Positions 25,256 to 34,557 are shown, counted from the first letter of the stretch. The stretch is DNA of 50,338 nt from an uncultured Clostridium sp. (GCA_900553785.1 USES01000005.1:1-50338); one strand, 5' to 3'. Translations and numbers: made by a program. The notes: generated by a model from the letters alone, not told the origin.

Positions 25256-25343
25256 GATCGCTTGGGCAATAAAAAATATGTGAACCTTGTCAGGTCCGGA
25301 AGGAAGCAGCAATAAACATGTTTTTTATGTGCTAATAGCGGTC
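25256..25343 (+). ncRNA. ffs: Signal recognition particle RNA (small bacterial type)
   Basis: The conserved domain IV core GTCAGGTCCGGAAGGAAGCA is at about 25289-25308. The ends GATCGCT and AGCGGTC pair to close the hairpin. The molecule is about 88 bases and is followed by a T tract at 25344-25351. A small SRP RNA just before dnaX is the common arrangement. It binds Ffh to target proteins to the membrane. Confidence 0.93.
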
Positions 25344-25362
25344 TTTTTTTTAGGGGGTATAT

Positions 25363-26916
25363 ATGTCACATATAGCGTTATATAGAAAATATAGGCCTAT
25401 TACTTTTTCAGATATGATAGGTCAAGAACATGTAACACGCGTGCTTAAAAATCAAATTGTGACAGGAAAAATTTCTCATGCTTATATATTTAGTGGAACT
25501 AGAGGAACAGGAAAGACATCAGCAGCTAAGATATTTGCCCGTGCAATAAATTGTGAGCATCCGATTGATGGAGAACCTTGTAATGAATGCGAGGCGTGCA
25601 GAAGCATTTTGTCTGGTGATAGTACAGATGTGGTTGAAATGGATGCCGCTTCTAATAACTCTGTTGAAAATATCAGAGCAATAAGACAAGAGGTTATGTA
25701 TGTTTCTACCCAAGTAAAGTATAAGGTTTATATAATAGATGAGGCACACATGTTGTCTACTAGTGCGTTTAATGCACTTTTAAAAACTTTAGAGGAACCA
25801 CCAGAGCATGTTGTATTTATTCTTGCCACTACAGAGGAGCATAAAATTCTTCCAACTATACTTTCAAGGTGTATAAGGTTTGAGTTTAAAAAGTTAACAG
25901 AAGAAGAAATTGTTACAAGATTAAAATATGTGCTCAAGGACTATAATATAACGTATGAAGAAGGAGCACTAAAAATAATAGCAAATCTTTCTGATGGCGC
26001 AGTTCGTGATGCTCTTAGTATATTGGAAAGATGTATTAACAGTGATAGCAAACATCTTACAGAGGAATTTGTTAGAGACATTGTGGGAATAGTTCAGATT
26101 GAACTAATACAAGAATTATTGAGCAGTATATTAGAATATAATGTAATTAAGACTAAAGCATCAATAGATAAGCTCTTGGAAAAGGGAAAAGATTTAAGAT
26201 ATTGTTTAAGTCAGCTTATAAATCAAACGATGAACTTAGTTATGTACAAATCTGGTGATTTATCTGCAGAACTTTCTGATAATTTGAAAGGCGTAGTTAA
26301 TGAAGTGCCTATTGCAAGACTTAATCTATTACTTAAAAGGCTTACTAAATTAGATGATGACTTAAGGCAAACAGCTAATCCGACAATTATATTTGAAGCT
26401 TGCATGTTAGAACTTGCTACAGAAATTAAATTAAGTCAAAAGGAAGAAATATTAGATTTAATTAAAAAGTTGGAACTTAAAATTGATAGTTCGGATAGAA
26501 AAACTGTCATAGTTAAACAAGAAGTGCCAGTTGTAGAGAAAAGCTTAAACCAATCGGAAAATGTATTATCGAAGGTAGAAGAAGTGACTAAGGCAGAAGT
26601 AAAAAGTTTTAAGTTGCTTTCAAAAGTTGTAGATAGAGCGGCAGAGGAAGATTTACCAACATTATATTCAGCATTATCTGGTATAAAAGCATATCAAAAA
26701 GAGAATTGTATAAATTTCGTTACAGATAACGGATTTTCATATGATTTGTTAAGAAAAGAGGAAATGAGAAATAAATTAACGGATATAGTTAATGAAATTT
26801 CAGGAAAAGAGTTTGAAGTTACAATAACATTAGATAAAATTAAAGAAAATAGTACAAAAGCAGAATTTGAAAAGATATTTGAAGGAGCAGGTGTACCATT
26901 TACAAAAATAGATTAG
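25363..26916 (+). CDS. dnaX: DNA polymerase III subunit gamma/tau
   Basis: DnaX is the clamp-loader motor. Walker A is SGTRGTGKTSAAK at about residues 44-56. The zinc cysteines are in CEHPIDGEPCNECEAC. Walker B is YIIDEAHML, and the SRC motif is TILSRCIRFEF. The tau part after about residue 370 is short and ends in KIFEGAGVPFTKID. I see no slippery A-tract for the gamma/tau frameshift known from E. coli. AGGGGGTATAT gives the ribosome site. ebfC and recR follow. Confidence 0.96.
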   Translation: MSHIALYRKYRPITFSDMIGQEHVTRVLKNQIVTGKISHAYIFSGTRGTGKTSAAKIFARAINCEHPIDGEPCNECEACRSILSGDSTDVVEMDAASNNSVENIRAIRQEVMYVSTQVKYKVYIIDEAHMLSTSAFNALLKTLEEPPEHVVFILATTEEHKILPTILSRCIRFEFKKLTEEEIVTRLKYVLKDYNITYEEGALKIIANLSDGAVRDALSILERCINSDSKHLTEEFVRDIVGIVQIELIQELLSSILEYNVIKTKASIDKLLEKGKDLRYCLSQLINQTMNLVMYKSGDLSAELSDNLKGVVNEVPIARLNLLLKRLTKLDDDLRQTANPTIIFEACMLELATEIKLSQKEEILDLIKKLELKIDSSDRKTVIVKQEVPVVEKSLNQSENVLSKVEEVTKAEVKSFKLLSKVVDRAAEEDLPTLYSALSGIKAYQKENCINFVTDNGFSYDLLRKEEMRNKLTDIVNEISGKEFEVTITLDKIKENSTKAEFEKIFEGAGVPFTKID

Positions 26917-26926
26917 GAGGTTTATT

Positions 26927-27256
26927 ATGGGTAAATTTGGAGGATTCCCAGGAGGAATGGGAAATATGCAAAACTTGATGAGACAGGCACAAAAAATGCA
27001 AGCAGAATTGCAGAAAAAGCAAGAAGAAGCGGCAAATACTGAGTTTGAAGTATCTGCTGGTGGCGGTGCAGTAACAGTTAAGGCAACTGGTGCTAAAGAA
27101 ATAAGAGAGATAATTATTAAAAAAGAAGTAGTTGATCCAGATGATGTAGAGATGTTACAAGATTTGATACTTACAGCTGTAAATGAAGCTTTAAAAAAAG
27201 CTGATGATATGATGAGTGAAGACTTATCTGGGTTTAATATACCTGGTTTAATGTAG
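26927..27256 (+). CDS. ebfC: YbaB/EbfC-family nucleoid-associated protein
   Basis: The product is 109 residues. It has the Gly/Met-rich start, the helix LMRQAQKMQAELQKKQEEAA, and the strand region SAGGGAVTVKATGAKEI, all typical of the family. It binds DNA as a dimer. The dnaX-ebfC-recR order is the classic recombination-repair cluster. AGGAGG precedes ATG. Confidence 0.95.
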   Translation: MGKFGGFPGGMGNMQNLMRQAQKMQAELQKKQEEAANTEFEVSAGGGAVTVKATGAKEIREIIIKKEVVDPDDVEMLQDLILTAVNEALKKADDMMSEDLSGFNIPGLM

Positions 27257-27269
27257 GAAGTAGTATATT

Positions 27270-27866
27270 ATGTTTCCAGAGTCAGTAAATAATTTAATAA
27301 CTGAATTTGAAAAGTTACCTGGGATAGGACACAAGACAGCGATTAGACTTGCTTTTTATATATTAGAATCAGACGAGGGTGTTGCAAAAAAATTTGCAAC
27401 TGTATTGGTTGATGCAAAGCAAAAGGTAAAATTCTGCGAAAAGTGCTTTAACTTATCTGAAGGTAATGTGTGCAGTATATGTTCTAATCCTAAAAGAGAT
27501 ACATCTGTTATTTGTGTAGTGGAAAATGTAAAAGATGTAGTTGCTATGGAAAAGACACATGAGTTTAAAGGCTTGTATCATGTTCTGCATGGAAATATTT
27601 CGCCGATGAATAATATAACTGCTGATGATATAAAAATAAAAGAACTTATACAAAGATTAAATGATGATAGTATTAAAGAAGTAATAATTGCTACGAATCC
27701 AACCATAGAGGGTGAAACTACTGCTATGTATATAGCTCGAGTTATAAAAACAATACCAGGAATTAAAGTGACAAGAATTGCACATGGTATTCCTGTTGGA
27801 GGAGATCTTGAATATACGGACGAAATAACTTTAATAAAAGCGATGGAAAATAGAAGGGATATGTGA
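27270..27866 (+). CDS. recR: Recombination protein RecR
   Basis: RecR loads RecA with RecO and RecF. The helix-hairpin-helix motif is LPGIGHKTAIRLAF, the zinc finger CEKCFNLSEGNVCSIC is at about residues 55-70, and the Toprim domain starts at ICVVENVKDVVAM. The C-terminal motif is ATNPTIEGETTAMYI. At 198 residues the length is normal. The stop is followed at once by the murL-like start, so the cluster continues. Confidence 0.95.
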   Translation: MFPESVNNLITEFEKLPGIGHKTAIRLAFYILESDEGVAKKFATVLVDAKQKVKFCEKCFNLSEGNVCSICSNPKRDTSVICVVENVKDVVAMEKTHEFKGLYHVLHGNISPMNNITADDIKIKELIQRLNDDSIKEVIIATNPTIEGETTAMYIARVIKTIPGIKVTRIAHGIPVGGDLEYTDEITLIKAMENRRDM

Positions 27867-27868
27867 TC

Positions 27869-29239
27869 ATGAGTAACTTAGAAAATTTTATTTCAAAGAG
27901 GGATACATATCCTCTTTTTATATATAATGGATATGAAATAGAGGAAAGCGAGACAGAAATATTTATTAAATATGATTTTGAAATAGTGGGATTGAGTCAT
28001 TTTAACCCAACTTGGACATTTAGAAAAGAAAATAATTTTAGTATAAAAGGAATAGATTCAGAGTTTTTCAACAATTTGGCGTTTAATCTTGGAATGGTGG
28101 AGTTAGTTAGCTATTGGAAGCTTACATGTTCACCAAAGGTTGAAATCAGATGTGCATATCTTGATGAAACACAAATTGAATGGTGGAAAAAACTATATCT
28201 AAATGGTTTGGGAGAGTTTTTATACACTAATGGGATATATGAATACTTAGCTAAAAATAGTATTGAGCTGATGCAAATAGAATGTAGCTCCAAAGGCTTT
28301 TATGAAGCTGCGACGTTGAATAATGATTTTACCGGTAACCTTATACCAGTTGGTGGAGGAAAAGACTCAGTTGTAACTTTAGAATTACTAAAAGATTACA
28401 AAGAAAGTAATACATGTTATATAGTCAATCCAAGAGGAGCATCTACTTCTACTGCTGAAATTGCAGGATATGAAAAGCTTTATGCTCCAAAAAGAACTTT
28501 GGATAAGAATATGCTTGACTTAAATAAACAAGGTTTTTTAAACGGTCATACGCCATTTTCGGCAATACTTGCTTTTTCATCGTATATAGCAGCGGTTATT
28601 TTAAATAAAAAATATATAGTTTTGTCCAATGAATCTAGCGCTAATGAACCAAATGTAGAGGGAACAAATATCAATCACCAGTATTCAAAATCACTAGAAT
28701 TTGAAAATGATTTTAGATTTTATTGTAAGAATTATTTGTGTAAAAATGGCCCTGAGTATTTTAGTTTACTTAGACCTTGGAGCGAATGGAGAATTGTTAA
28801 GGAATTTGTAAAATATAATAAGTATTTTAAAGATTTTAAGAGCTGTAATGTTGGTTCAAAGCAGGACATTTGGTGTGAAAACTGTCCGAAATGTTTGTAT
28901 GTGTATATAATGCTTAGTGCGTTTTTAAATAAAGATGAGATTTCAAAAATATTTAGATCTAATATGTTAGACAACGAGAATTTAAAAGGTATATTTGAAG
29001 GACTTATAAATTCAGATAAAGACAAACCATTTGAATGTGTAGGAACAAAGGAAGAAATAAATTTATGTATAAATATGTTTTTGAGAAAAAATGATTGTAA
29101 CAGTGTTCCTAAGTTACTTATGGGATATACACGTATGGCTGAAGATGAATTTAAAATTCTTCTAAGTAGTTATATCGACAAATTTGACACAAATAATAAT
29201 GTGCCTAAAGAATTCATTAAATTGTTAAAAGAGGTATAA
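27869..29239 (+). CDS. murL: MurL-like UDP-MurNAc-L-Ala-L-Glu epimerase
   Basis: MurL, known from Xanthomonas, uses ATP to turn the L-Glu of UDP-MurNAc-L-Ala-L-Glu into D-Glu. The protein has a PP-loop-like VGGGKDSVVTLELL near residue 165, and the size (about 456 residues) fits. Other likely conserved parts are NPRGASTSTAEI, GHTPFSAILAF, VLSNESSANEPN and CENCPKC. The next gene, with no gap, is a MurD-type ligase, as expected for the MurD2-MurL route. The start may be GTG 27863 or ATG 27869. The call is from motif memory and neighbourhood. Confidence 0.72.
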   Translation: MSNLENFISKRDTYPLFIYNGYEIEESETEIFIKYDFEIVGLSHFNPTWTFRKENNFSIKGIDSEFFNNLAFNLGMVELVSYWKLTCSPKVEIRCAYLDETQIEWWKKLYLNGLGEFLYTNGIYEYLAKNSIELMQIECSSKGFYEAATLNNDFTGNLIPVGGGKDSVVTLELLKDYKESNTCYIVNPRGASTSTAEIAGYEKLYAPKRTLDKNMLDLNKQGFLNGHTPFSAILAFSSYIAAVILNKKYIVLSNESSANEPNVEGTNINHQYSKSLEFENDFRFYCKNYLCKNGPEYFSLLRPWSEWRIVKEFVKYNKYFKDFKSCNVGSKQDIWCENCPKCLYVYIMLSAFLNKDEISKIFRSNMLDNENLKGIFEGLINSDKDKPFECVGTKEEINLCINMFLRKNDCNSVPKLLMGYTRMAEDEFKILLSSYIDKFDTNNNVPKEFIKLLKEV

Positions 29240-30568
29240 ATGTTAAAAGAAAGAATAAATAATTATCTTTCAAACAAATCCATTTTAATATTAGGATTTG
29301 GGCGAGAAGGAAGAAGTACGCTTAACTATATAAATAAAAATAACATCTGCTATACAAGAATAGCTATAGCAGATAAAAATGAGACAATAGAAAAACAGGA
29401 AAATATAGAATATTTCTTGGGTAATAATTATTTGGAAGCCATATATGAGTTCGATATAATTATTAAATCTCCAGGCATAAGTTTAAAAGAGATTGACTTG
29501 AGTGAAATAAAAGGAAAAATAACTTCTCAAGCAGAATTGTTTTTAAAGTATGGTAAAGATAAAGTAATTGGCATAACAGGAACAAAAGGGAAAAGTACAA
29601 CTAGTTCTTTAATTTTCCAAATGTTAAACAAAGAGTTATCTGTGGAACTTGTGGGAAATATAGGTATACCAGTTCTGGATTATGTGGATAAGTATGAAAA
29701 AACAAGTTATTTTGTTTATGAATTGTCTTCACATCAACTAGAATTAGTAGATGCTTCACCTAAGATTGCTGTATTTTTAAATCTATATGAAGAACATTTG
29801 GATTATTATAAATCTTTTGAATCATATGCAAGTGCCAAGAGAAATATATTTAAACACCAAGATGAGTCGGATGTATTTGTGTACAACAAAGATATGAAAA
29901 ACGTACTAATCGGTGGTGAACAAGTCAAAGCTAGGGCTATTGAAATTAGTCAAATCGAAGCAGAAGCAAATCCTTTAAAAAACAAGTTTGTAAATCTAAC
30001 AATAGACACAAATGATATACATCTTCTTGGAACACACAATTTATATAATTTAACTATTGCTGCCACTGTTGCTAAACTTGTTGGAGTGAGTGATAGTAGC
30101 ATTATGAGTGTGATTAAAAATTTAAAGCCATTACCACATAGGTTAGAAACTATTGGAACATATGAAGGAGTTAAGTATATAGATGACTCTATATCTACGA
30201 TTCCTGAGGCTACAATCAGTGCTTTGAAAAGCATAAATGATGTAGATACAGTTTTGATTGGAGGAATGGATAGGGGAGTAAATTATGATGCACTTATTGA
30301 ATATTTGATAAATGCTAAAGTCAGTAATGTGATTTTAATGTATGATAGCGGAAAAAGAATATACGAAAAACTAAGAAAAAGACCTTTAAAAAACAATTTA
30401 GTGTTTGCTGAAGATTTGGAAAAAGCCACGGAACTTGCTACAAAAATTACGGGTAAAGGTTCAATATGCTTGCTTTCTCCAGCATCAGCAAGCTATGGCT
30501 TTTTCAAAAACTTTGAAGAGCGTGGTGACAAATTTAAGGAGTATATTAAAAAATATAGTGACAATTAA
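29240..30568 (+). CDS. MurD-family ligase, probable MurD2 (adds L-Glu)
   Basis: Mur ligases add amino acids to UDP-MurNAc with ATP. P-loop ITGTKGKSTTSSLIF (about residue 112), then the middle domain, and a C-terminal domain with PHRLETIGTYEGVKYIDDSI and SPASASYGFFKNFEERG. The product is 442 residues. It starts directly after the murL-like gene, and a canonical murD lies at 36394-37809. A second MurD next to a MurL is the known arrangement for MurD2, which takes L-Glu rather than D-Glu. The substrate is inferred. Confidence 0.75.
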   Translation: MLKERINNYLSNKSILILGFGREGRSTLNYINKNNICYTRIAIADKNETIEKQENIEYFLGNNYLEAIYEFDIIIKSPGISLKEIDLSEIKGKITSQAELFLKYGKDKVIGITGTKGKSTTSSLIFQMLNKELSVELVGNIGIPVLDYVDKYEKTSYFVYELSSHQLELVDASPKIAVFLNLYEEHLDYYKSFESYASAKRNIFKHQDESDVFVYNKDMKNVLIGGEQVKARAIEISQIEAEANPLKNKFVNLTIDTNDIHLLGTHNLYNLTIAATVAKLVGVSDSSIMSVIKNLKPLPHRLETIGTYEGVKYIDDSISTIPEATISALKSINDVDTVLIGGMDRGVNYDALIEYLINAKVSNVILMYDSGKRIYEKLRKRPLKNNLVFAEDLEKATELATKITGKGSICLLSPASASYGFFKNFEERGDKFKEYIKKYSDN

Positions 30569-30603
30569 ATGACAGTAAAATTACAGATTTTTTACAAAAT
30601 CAC

Positions 30604-30631
30604 TTGCTAAATGTAATTTTTATGATAAAAT
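30604..30631 (+). promoter_or_regulatory. Promoter of the PhoB/PhoR-type pair
   Basis: TTGCTA (30604-30609) and TAAAAT (30626-30631) are 16 bases apart, 32 bases before the regulator start. Confidence 0.55.
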
Positions 30632-30663
30632 AATCCTGTAATTAAAAAAAGAGGTGTCAATAT

Positions 30664-31353
30664 ATGGAGAAAAAAATTCTTATAGTTGATGATGAAAAAC
30701 CTATCGTCGATGTTTTGAAGTTTAATCTTGAAAAGGATGGTTACAAAACAGTAGAAGCTTATGATGGAGAACAAGCTGTGGAAATGGCACTTATGGCAAA
30801 ACCAGACTTAATAATCTTGGATGTGATGTTACCAAAAATGGACGGATTTACTGTATGTAAAAAGATAAGACAGAAACTTACATGTCCAATAATTATGCTT
30901 ACTGCAAAAGACGAAATAGTGGATAAAATTATAGGGCTTGAGTTGGGAGCAGACGACTATATGACTAAGCCTTTTAGTATGAGAGAATTAGCTGCACGTG
31001 TAAAAGCTAATTTAAGAAAACACTCAATTGAGGATACGGCACCGGATAAAGAAGAGGCTAATACTATTAAAATTAAGGATTTAGTATTAGATTTAGAAAA
31101 ATATGTTGTAATTAAAAGAAACGTAGTAATAGATTTAACTATGAAAGAATTTGAGGTTGTAAAGCTTTTGGCATCTAATCCAGGTCAAGTTTTTACAAGA
31201 GAGCAAATACTTAAAAATGTATGGGGATACGATTACTACGGTGACGTTAGATCGGTTGATGTGACTATACGTAGAATTAGAGAAAAAATTGAGGATAATA
31301 CTTCTGATCCAAAATATATAATTACAAAAAGAGGAATAGGATATTATGTTTAA
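30664..31353 (+). CDS. Response regulator, OmpR/PhoB family
   Basis: The receiver domain has the acidic pair VDDEKP, the phospho-Asp in IILDVMLPKMDG (about residue 54), and Lys in MTKPFSM. The winged-helix domain ends with DVRSVDVTIRRIREKIE. At 229 residues the layout is normal. It overlaps the sensor kinase by eight bases. It could be PhoB/PhoP or WalR-like; the sequence alone does not decide. Confidence 0.9.
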   Translation: MEKKILIVDDEKPIVDVLKFNLEKDGYKTVEAYDGEQAVEMALMAKPDLIILDVMLPKMDGFTVCKKIRQKLTCPIIMLTAKDEIVDKIIGLELGADDYMTKPFSMRELAARVKANLRKHSIEDTAPDKEEANTIKIKDLVLDLEKYVVIKRNVVIDLTMKEFEVVKLLASNPGQVFTREQILKNVWGYDYYGDVRSVDVTIRRIREKIEDNTSDPKYIITKRGIGYYV

Positions 31354-32728
31354 GTCACTAAAAACTAGCATTAAAGTTATGATGACTTTACTAGTAATAA
31401 TTACATTTGTAACTGCTGAATTTGTTGTAACTTATACAATGAATGGAAAAGTTAGTTTTGAATTTAACACACCAAGTCTAATATCGATTGGTGTGTTAGT
31501 TATTATTGCTTTGATTATTGCTACAGATATTGGAAACAAGGTGGTGTTTCCGCTAAAAAAAATAGAAAAATCCATTAGACATTTAGCTGAGGGAAAAACA
31601 GTAGACACCAAAAGCCTTAAGTCTGTAACGAGTCCAAATGAGATTGTAGATTTGATTACTGTATATGATTCTATGGTGGACATTGTGTCTAAGCAAAACT
31701 TTGATCTTAACAGTCAGCAAAGTAAAACACAAATTATTCTTGAGAGAATGGATGACGGAGTAATAGCTTTTTCGCTTCAAAGAAAAGTTATCCATATGAA
31801 CACCGCAGCTAAGAACTTTATAGGTCTTACTGATCAGGATGACACGTATGATAAAGTGTGCAGAAAACTTGGAATAAAGATTGATTTTGATAAGGTAATA
31901 TATATAGCTGATTATAAAAACATAGAAGAAAAGGTGACAAGAGCAGATAATGTGCTAAATGTTGTTCTAGTACCATTTCATGATAGATTGATTCCAATGG
32001 GTGTTATTATGATAGTTAAAAACATTACAGAAAACGAAAAGTTAAATAACATGAGAAAAGAATTTGTTGCAAATGTATCTCATGAATTAAAGACACCGCT
32101 TTGTTCAATTAAGGGATATTCAGAAACTATTATGGATAGAGATTTAAGTAAGGAAGAGATTACTAAATTTGCAACGGTAATAAATGCAGAGGCAAATAGA
32201 ATGGATAGAATTGTTGCAGATCTACTTCAACTATCTCGTTTTGATTATAATAAAAACGTCATGAATAAGACTAAGTTTAATCTTGATGATTTGGCAAAAC
32301 AGGTTGTAGAAAATATGCAATACGTAGCACTAGAAAAAGGTCATACATTGACTTGTACCGTTAATATGATACCACCTGCTGTGTATGCGGATAAAGACAG
32401 CATACAACAAGTAATAATAAATATATTAAGTAACAGTATAAAATACACACCTAATGGTGGAAAAATAGATGTGTATATAGGAGCTGCTGGTGGAAAAGCT
32501 TACATGAAATTTGTAGATAATGGAATAGGAATACCAGAAAAGGATCTAAAGAGAATATTTGAAAGATTTTATAGAGTAGATAAAGCTCGTTCGCGTCAAA
32601 TGGGTGGAACAGGGCTAGGTCTTTCAATAGTAAAAGAGATTGTAGAGGCCCATGAAGGCTCTATAGACATAAAGAGTGAACAAGGAGTTGGAACTGAAGT
32701 AATAGTCACAATTCCTACTATTAAATAG
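31346..32728 (+). CDS. Sensor histidine kinase (PhoR/WalK-like)
   Basis: There are two membrane helices (residues 12-32 and 44-62), a HAMP-like and then a PAS-like region (DRLIPMGVIMIVKNI), the phospho-His box VSHELKTPLCSIKGYS, the N box IINILSNSIKYTPNGG, and DNGIGIP and GTGLGLSIVKEIVE for ATP binding. There is only a short loop outside the membrane, so it probably senses something within or near the membrane. It is coupled to the regulator upstream. tatD follows eight bases later. Confidence 0.92.
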   Translation: MFKSLKTSIKVMMTLLVIITFVTAEFVVTYTMNGKVSFEFNTPSLISIGVLVIIALIIATDIGNKVVFPLKKIEKSIRHLAEGKTVDTKSLKSVTSPNEIVDLITVYDSMVDIVSKQNFDLNSQQSKTQIILERMDDGVIAFSLQRKVIHMNTAAKNFIGLTDQDDTYDKVCRKLGIKIDFDKVIYIADYKNIEEKVTRADNVLNVVLVPFHDRLIPMGVIMIVKNITENEKLNNMRKEFVANVSHELKTPLCSIKGYSETIMDRDLSKEEITKFATVINAEANRMDRIVADLLQLSRFDYNKNVMNKTKFNLDDLAKQVVENMQYVALEKGHTLTCTVNMIPPAVYADKDSIQQVIINILSNSIKYTPNGGKIDVYIGAAGGKAYMKFVDNGIGIPEKDLKRIFERFYRVDKARSRQMGGTGLGLSIVKEIVEAHEGSIDIKSEQGVGTEVIVTIPTIK

Positions 32729-32736
32729 GAGACAAA

Positions 32737-33510
32737 ATGAAATATATAGATGTACATGCACATTATGATGATGAAAAATTTAACTTTGACATGGAAGATG
32801 AGCTTAAAATAGTTAGAAATGCAGGAGTAAAATACATAATAAATGTAGGAAGTAATATAGAAAATTCTAAAAAAGCATTAGAAATTGCAAAAGCGCACGA
32901 TTATATATTTTGTGCTATAGGAATACATCCGGAATACACAGATGAGTTAGATAAAGTAAATGAATTGGAAGTGATGTATGGCCATGATAAGGAAAAAATA
33001 GTTGCAATAGGGGAAATAGGCTTAGACTATCACTATACCGAAGAAAATAAAGAAAAACAAAAGGAACTTTTTATATCGCAGATGAAAATTGCAAAGAAGC
33101 TAGATATTCCGGTTCAAATTCATTCGAGAGATGCAGTATCAGACATGTTGGAGATTTTAAAACAAGAAGAACTATTGCCTAAAAAGATAATGTTTCATTG
33201 TTATGAACTTAATGAAGAAATAACTAAAATAATTATTAAGAGGGGATACAGTATATCGCTTGGAGGGAATATTACGTATAAAAGGCGTGACAGTGCTATA
33301 AAGCAAATTAAAGAAATTCCTTTGTCACAAATTATGCTAGAAACAGATAGCCCATATCTTGCACCACAAGATGTGAGAGGTACCCGTAATAGTTCAAAAA
33401 ATCTTCACTTTGTTGCAGAAAAAATTGCTGAAATTAAGGGAATAACTTTAGGAGAAGTAATAGATACAACATACAATAATGCAGTAAAATTTTACAACCT
33501 ACCAGAATAA
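32737..33510 (+). CDS. tatD: TatD-family metal-dependent hydrolase
   Basis: TatD proteins are metal-dependent DNases with a TIM-barrel fold. The metal ligands are visible in DVHAHYDDEKF (start), IGEIGLDYH, IHSRDA, MFHCY and LETDSPYLAPQDVRG (end). The 257 residues match the family. AGGAG precedes the ATG. A terminator overlaps its end. Confidence 0.93.
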   Translation: MKYIDVHAHYDDEKFNFDMEDELKIVRNAGVKYIINVGSNIENSKKALEIAKAHDYIFCAIGIHPEYTDELDKVNELEVMYGHDKEKIVAIGEIGLDYHYTEENKEKQKELFISQMKIAKKLDIPVQIHSRDAVSDMLEILKQEELLPKKIMFHCYELNEEITKIIIKRGYSISLGGNITYKRRDSAIKQIKEIPLSQIMLETDSPYLAPQDVRGTRNSSKNLHFVAEKIAEIKGITLGEVIDTTYNNAVKFYNLPE

Positions 33511-33526
33511 TGTGGTAGGTTGTTTA
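33494..33526. terminator. Terminator after tatD
   Basis: ACAACCTACCA and TGGTAGGTTGT form a perfect 11-base stem. The left arm lies in the last codons of tatD. The T tract is short, so strength is uncertain; it also faces the minus-strand gene. Confidence 0.65.
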
Positions 33527-33531
33527 CTTAT

Positions 33532-33717
33532 TTAATCTTTATCTATTGGAACATATAGTTTACAGCAACACTTTCCTTCATGGATAAATTTATCACAAGG
33601 ACAAAGAGTAGTATCGTCTACTTTTAGTTGACATGGACAATGGCCATCTTTTCTATATATTCCATCGATTATTTTTTCAACATAATCTCTGTTTGGATTT
33701 AGTTTAAAACCTTTCAT
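33532..33717 (-). CDS. Small ferredoxin-thioredoxin-reductase-like iron-sulfur protein
   Basis: This 61-residue protein shows the Cys spacing of the ferredoxin-thioredoxin reductase catalytic chain: GHCPCQL, LCPCDKF and GKCCCKLYVP. Such proteins hold a 4Fe-4S cluster next to a redox disulfide. It is shorter than the full catalytic subunit, as in many Clostridia. AGGAGGAAT gives a strong ribosome site. Its own promoter overlaps a perfect dyad. No partner thioredoxin gene is visible nearby. Confidence 0.75.
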   Translation of the reverse strand: MKGFKLNPNRDYVEKIIDGIYRKDGHCPCQLKVDDTTLCPCDKFIHEGKCCCKLYVPIDKD

Positions 33718-33768
33718 TTATTCCTCCTGTTGAATAAATTTAGTATGCATACATTGCTTTGCATGCAG

Positions 33769-33786
33769 TACTATACTTATATAGTA
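33769..33786. promoter_or_regulatory. Dyad operator overlapping a promoter
   Basis: TACTATA-CTTA-TATAGTA is a perfect inverted repeat lying over the -10 of the minus-strand promoter. A palindrome GTATGCATAC lies nearby at 33743-33752. A repressor site is likely, but its protein is unknown. Confidence 0.45.
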
Positions 33787-33799
33787 TCATATCTGTCAA
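33770..33799 (-). promoter_or_regulatory. Promoter of the iron-sulfur protein gene
   Basis: On the minus strand, TTGACA (33799-33794) and TATAGT (33775-33770) are 18 bases apart. Confidence 0.65.
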
Positions 33800-33806
33800 C
33801 CTTTTC

Positions 33807-33834
33807 TTGACATCAAATGTTACAATGATATAAT
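33807..33834 (+). promoter_or_regulatory. Promoter of the 33859 gene
   Basis: TTGACA (33807-33812) and TATAAT (33829-33834) are 16 bases apart. The two promoters are back to back with only seven bases between their -35 elements, so they may compete. Confidence 0.75.
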
Positions 33835-33858
33835 TATCAATATAATAAAAGGTAGGAG

Positions 33859-34557
33859 ATGGGAAATTTGAAGGAAAATAAAGCTAATGTAAAAATATTA
33901 AGGAGTGTTTTCATTGTTATTTTGTTAGTGATTGTTTTTATTGCAGTATATTACATGAACATCAAAATGGTAAAAGAAACACCACTTTTGAGCAAGGCTG
34001 AAGTTCAGAGCGTTTTAGGAACGGATGGGGCGGTGTTTTGTATTGAAAATATAGAAAAAGATGAAAATGAATACATAATAACAGCAACAATGCTGGAAAA
34101 AGAACCAAGAATGTTTTCTGACAGTGAGATCGAAGAATTGAAAAATGGAAAGAAAATCGAGTTTAGAGGACAAAAATGGAAGCTAAAAAATGAAAATGAA
34201 GATGTTATTGAGATTGAGTCCGATGATGATGCGTTAATGTTAGACAAAACGCAAAGAACATTATTAAACGTTGCAGGTGTAGCTAGAGATTTATGTGATT
34301 ATTCGGAGCAGAAGGTAAAATTTAAAGTATCTAATGATATACTTATTGGAACGTTTTGGTCAAACTTTAAATATGATGAAAATGGAAATATAAAAGCATA
34401 TGGCCTAGGGGAATTTGAAGAAGAAATAACAGATTATAAGGGTATATCATTTGAGCAATTACAGGAATTTTCGAAAGGTTGTAAAGGGACTTACGATGAA
34501 TGTACAGCTTACGTAAAAGACGGCGTGGTAGGAGCTATAAGAATAGGTTGGAAGTAA
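33859..34557 (+). CDS. Hypothetical membrane-anchored protein
   Basis: I do not recognise this 232-residue protein. The membrane anchor is SVFIVILLVIVFIAVYYMNI (about residues 16-35), followed by an outer domain rich in Glu, Asp and Lys with mixed strands (VLGTDGAVFCIENIEKDENE, TFWSNFKYDENGNIKAYG). Two Cys near the end (SKGCKGTYDECT) could form a disulfide. The start has GGTAGGAGAT upstream; ATG 33859 is well placed. It is monocistronic with its own terminator. Confidence 0.72.
   Translation: MGNLKENKANVKILRSVFIVILLVIVFIAVYYMNIKMVKETPLLSKAEVQSVLGTDGAVFCIENIEKDENEYIITATMLEKEPRMFSDSEIEELKNGKKIEFRGQKWKLKNENEDVIEIESDDDALMLDKTQRTLLNVAGVARDLCDYSEQKVKFKVSNDILIGTFWSNFKYDENGNIKAYGLGEFEEEITDYKGISFEQLQEFSKGCKGTYDECTAYVKDGVVGAIRIGWK

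Noticed and set aside
26400..26560. Programmed -1 frameshift in dnaX
   Set aside because: No A-AAA-AAG slippery run with a following hairpin is visible in the expected region; the nearest A run is too short.
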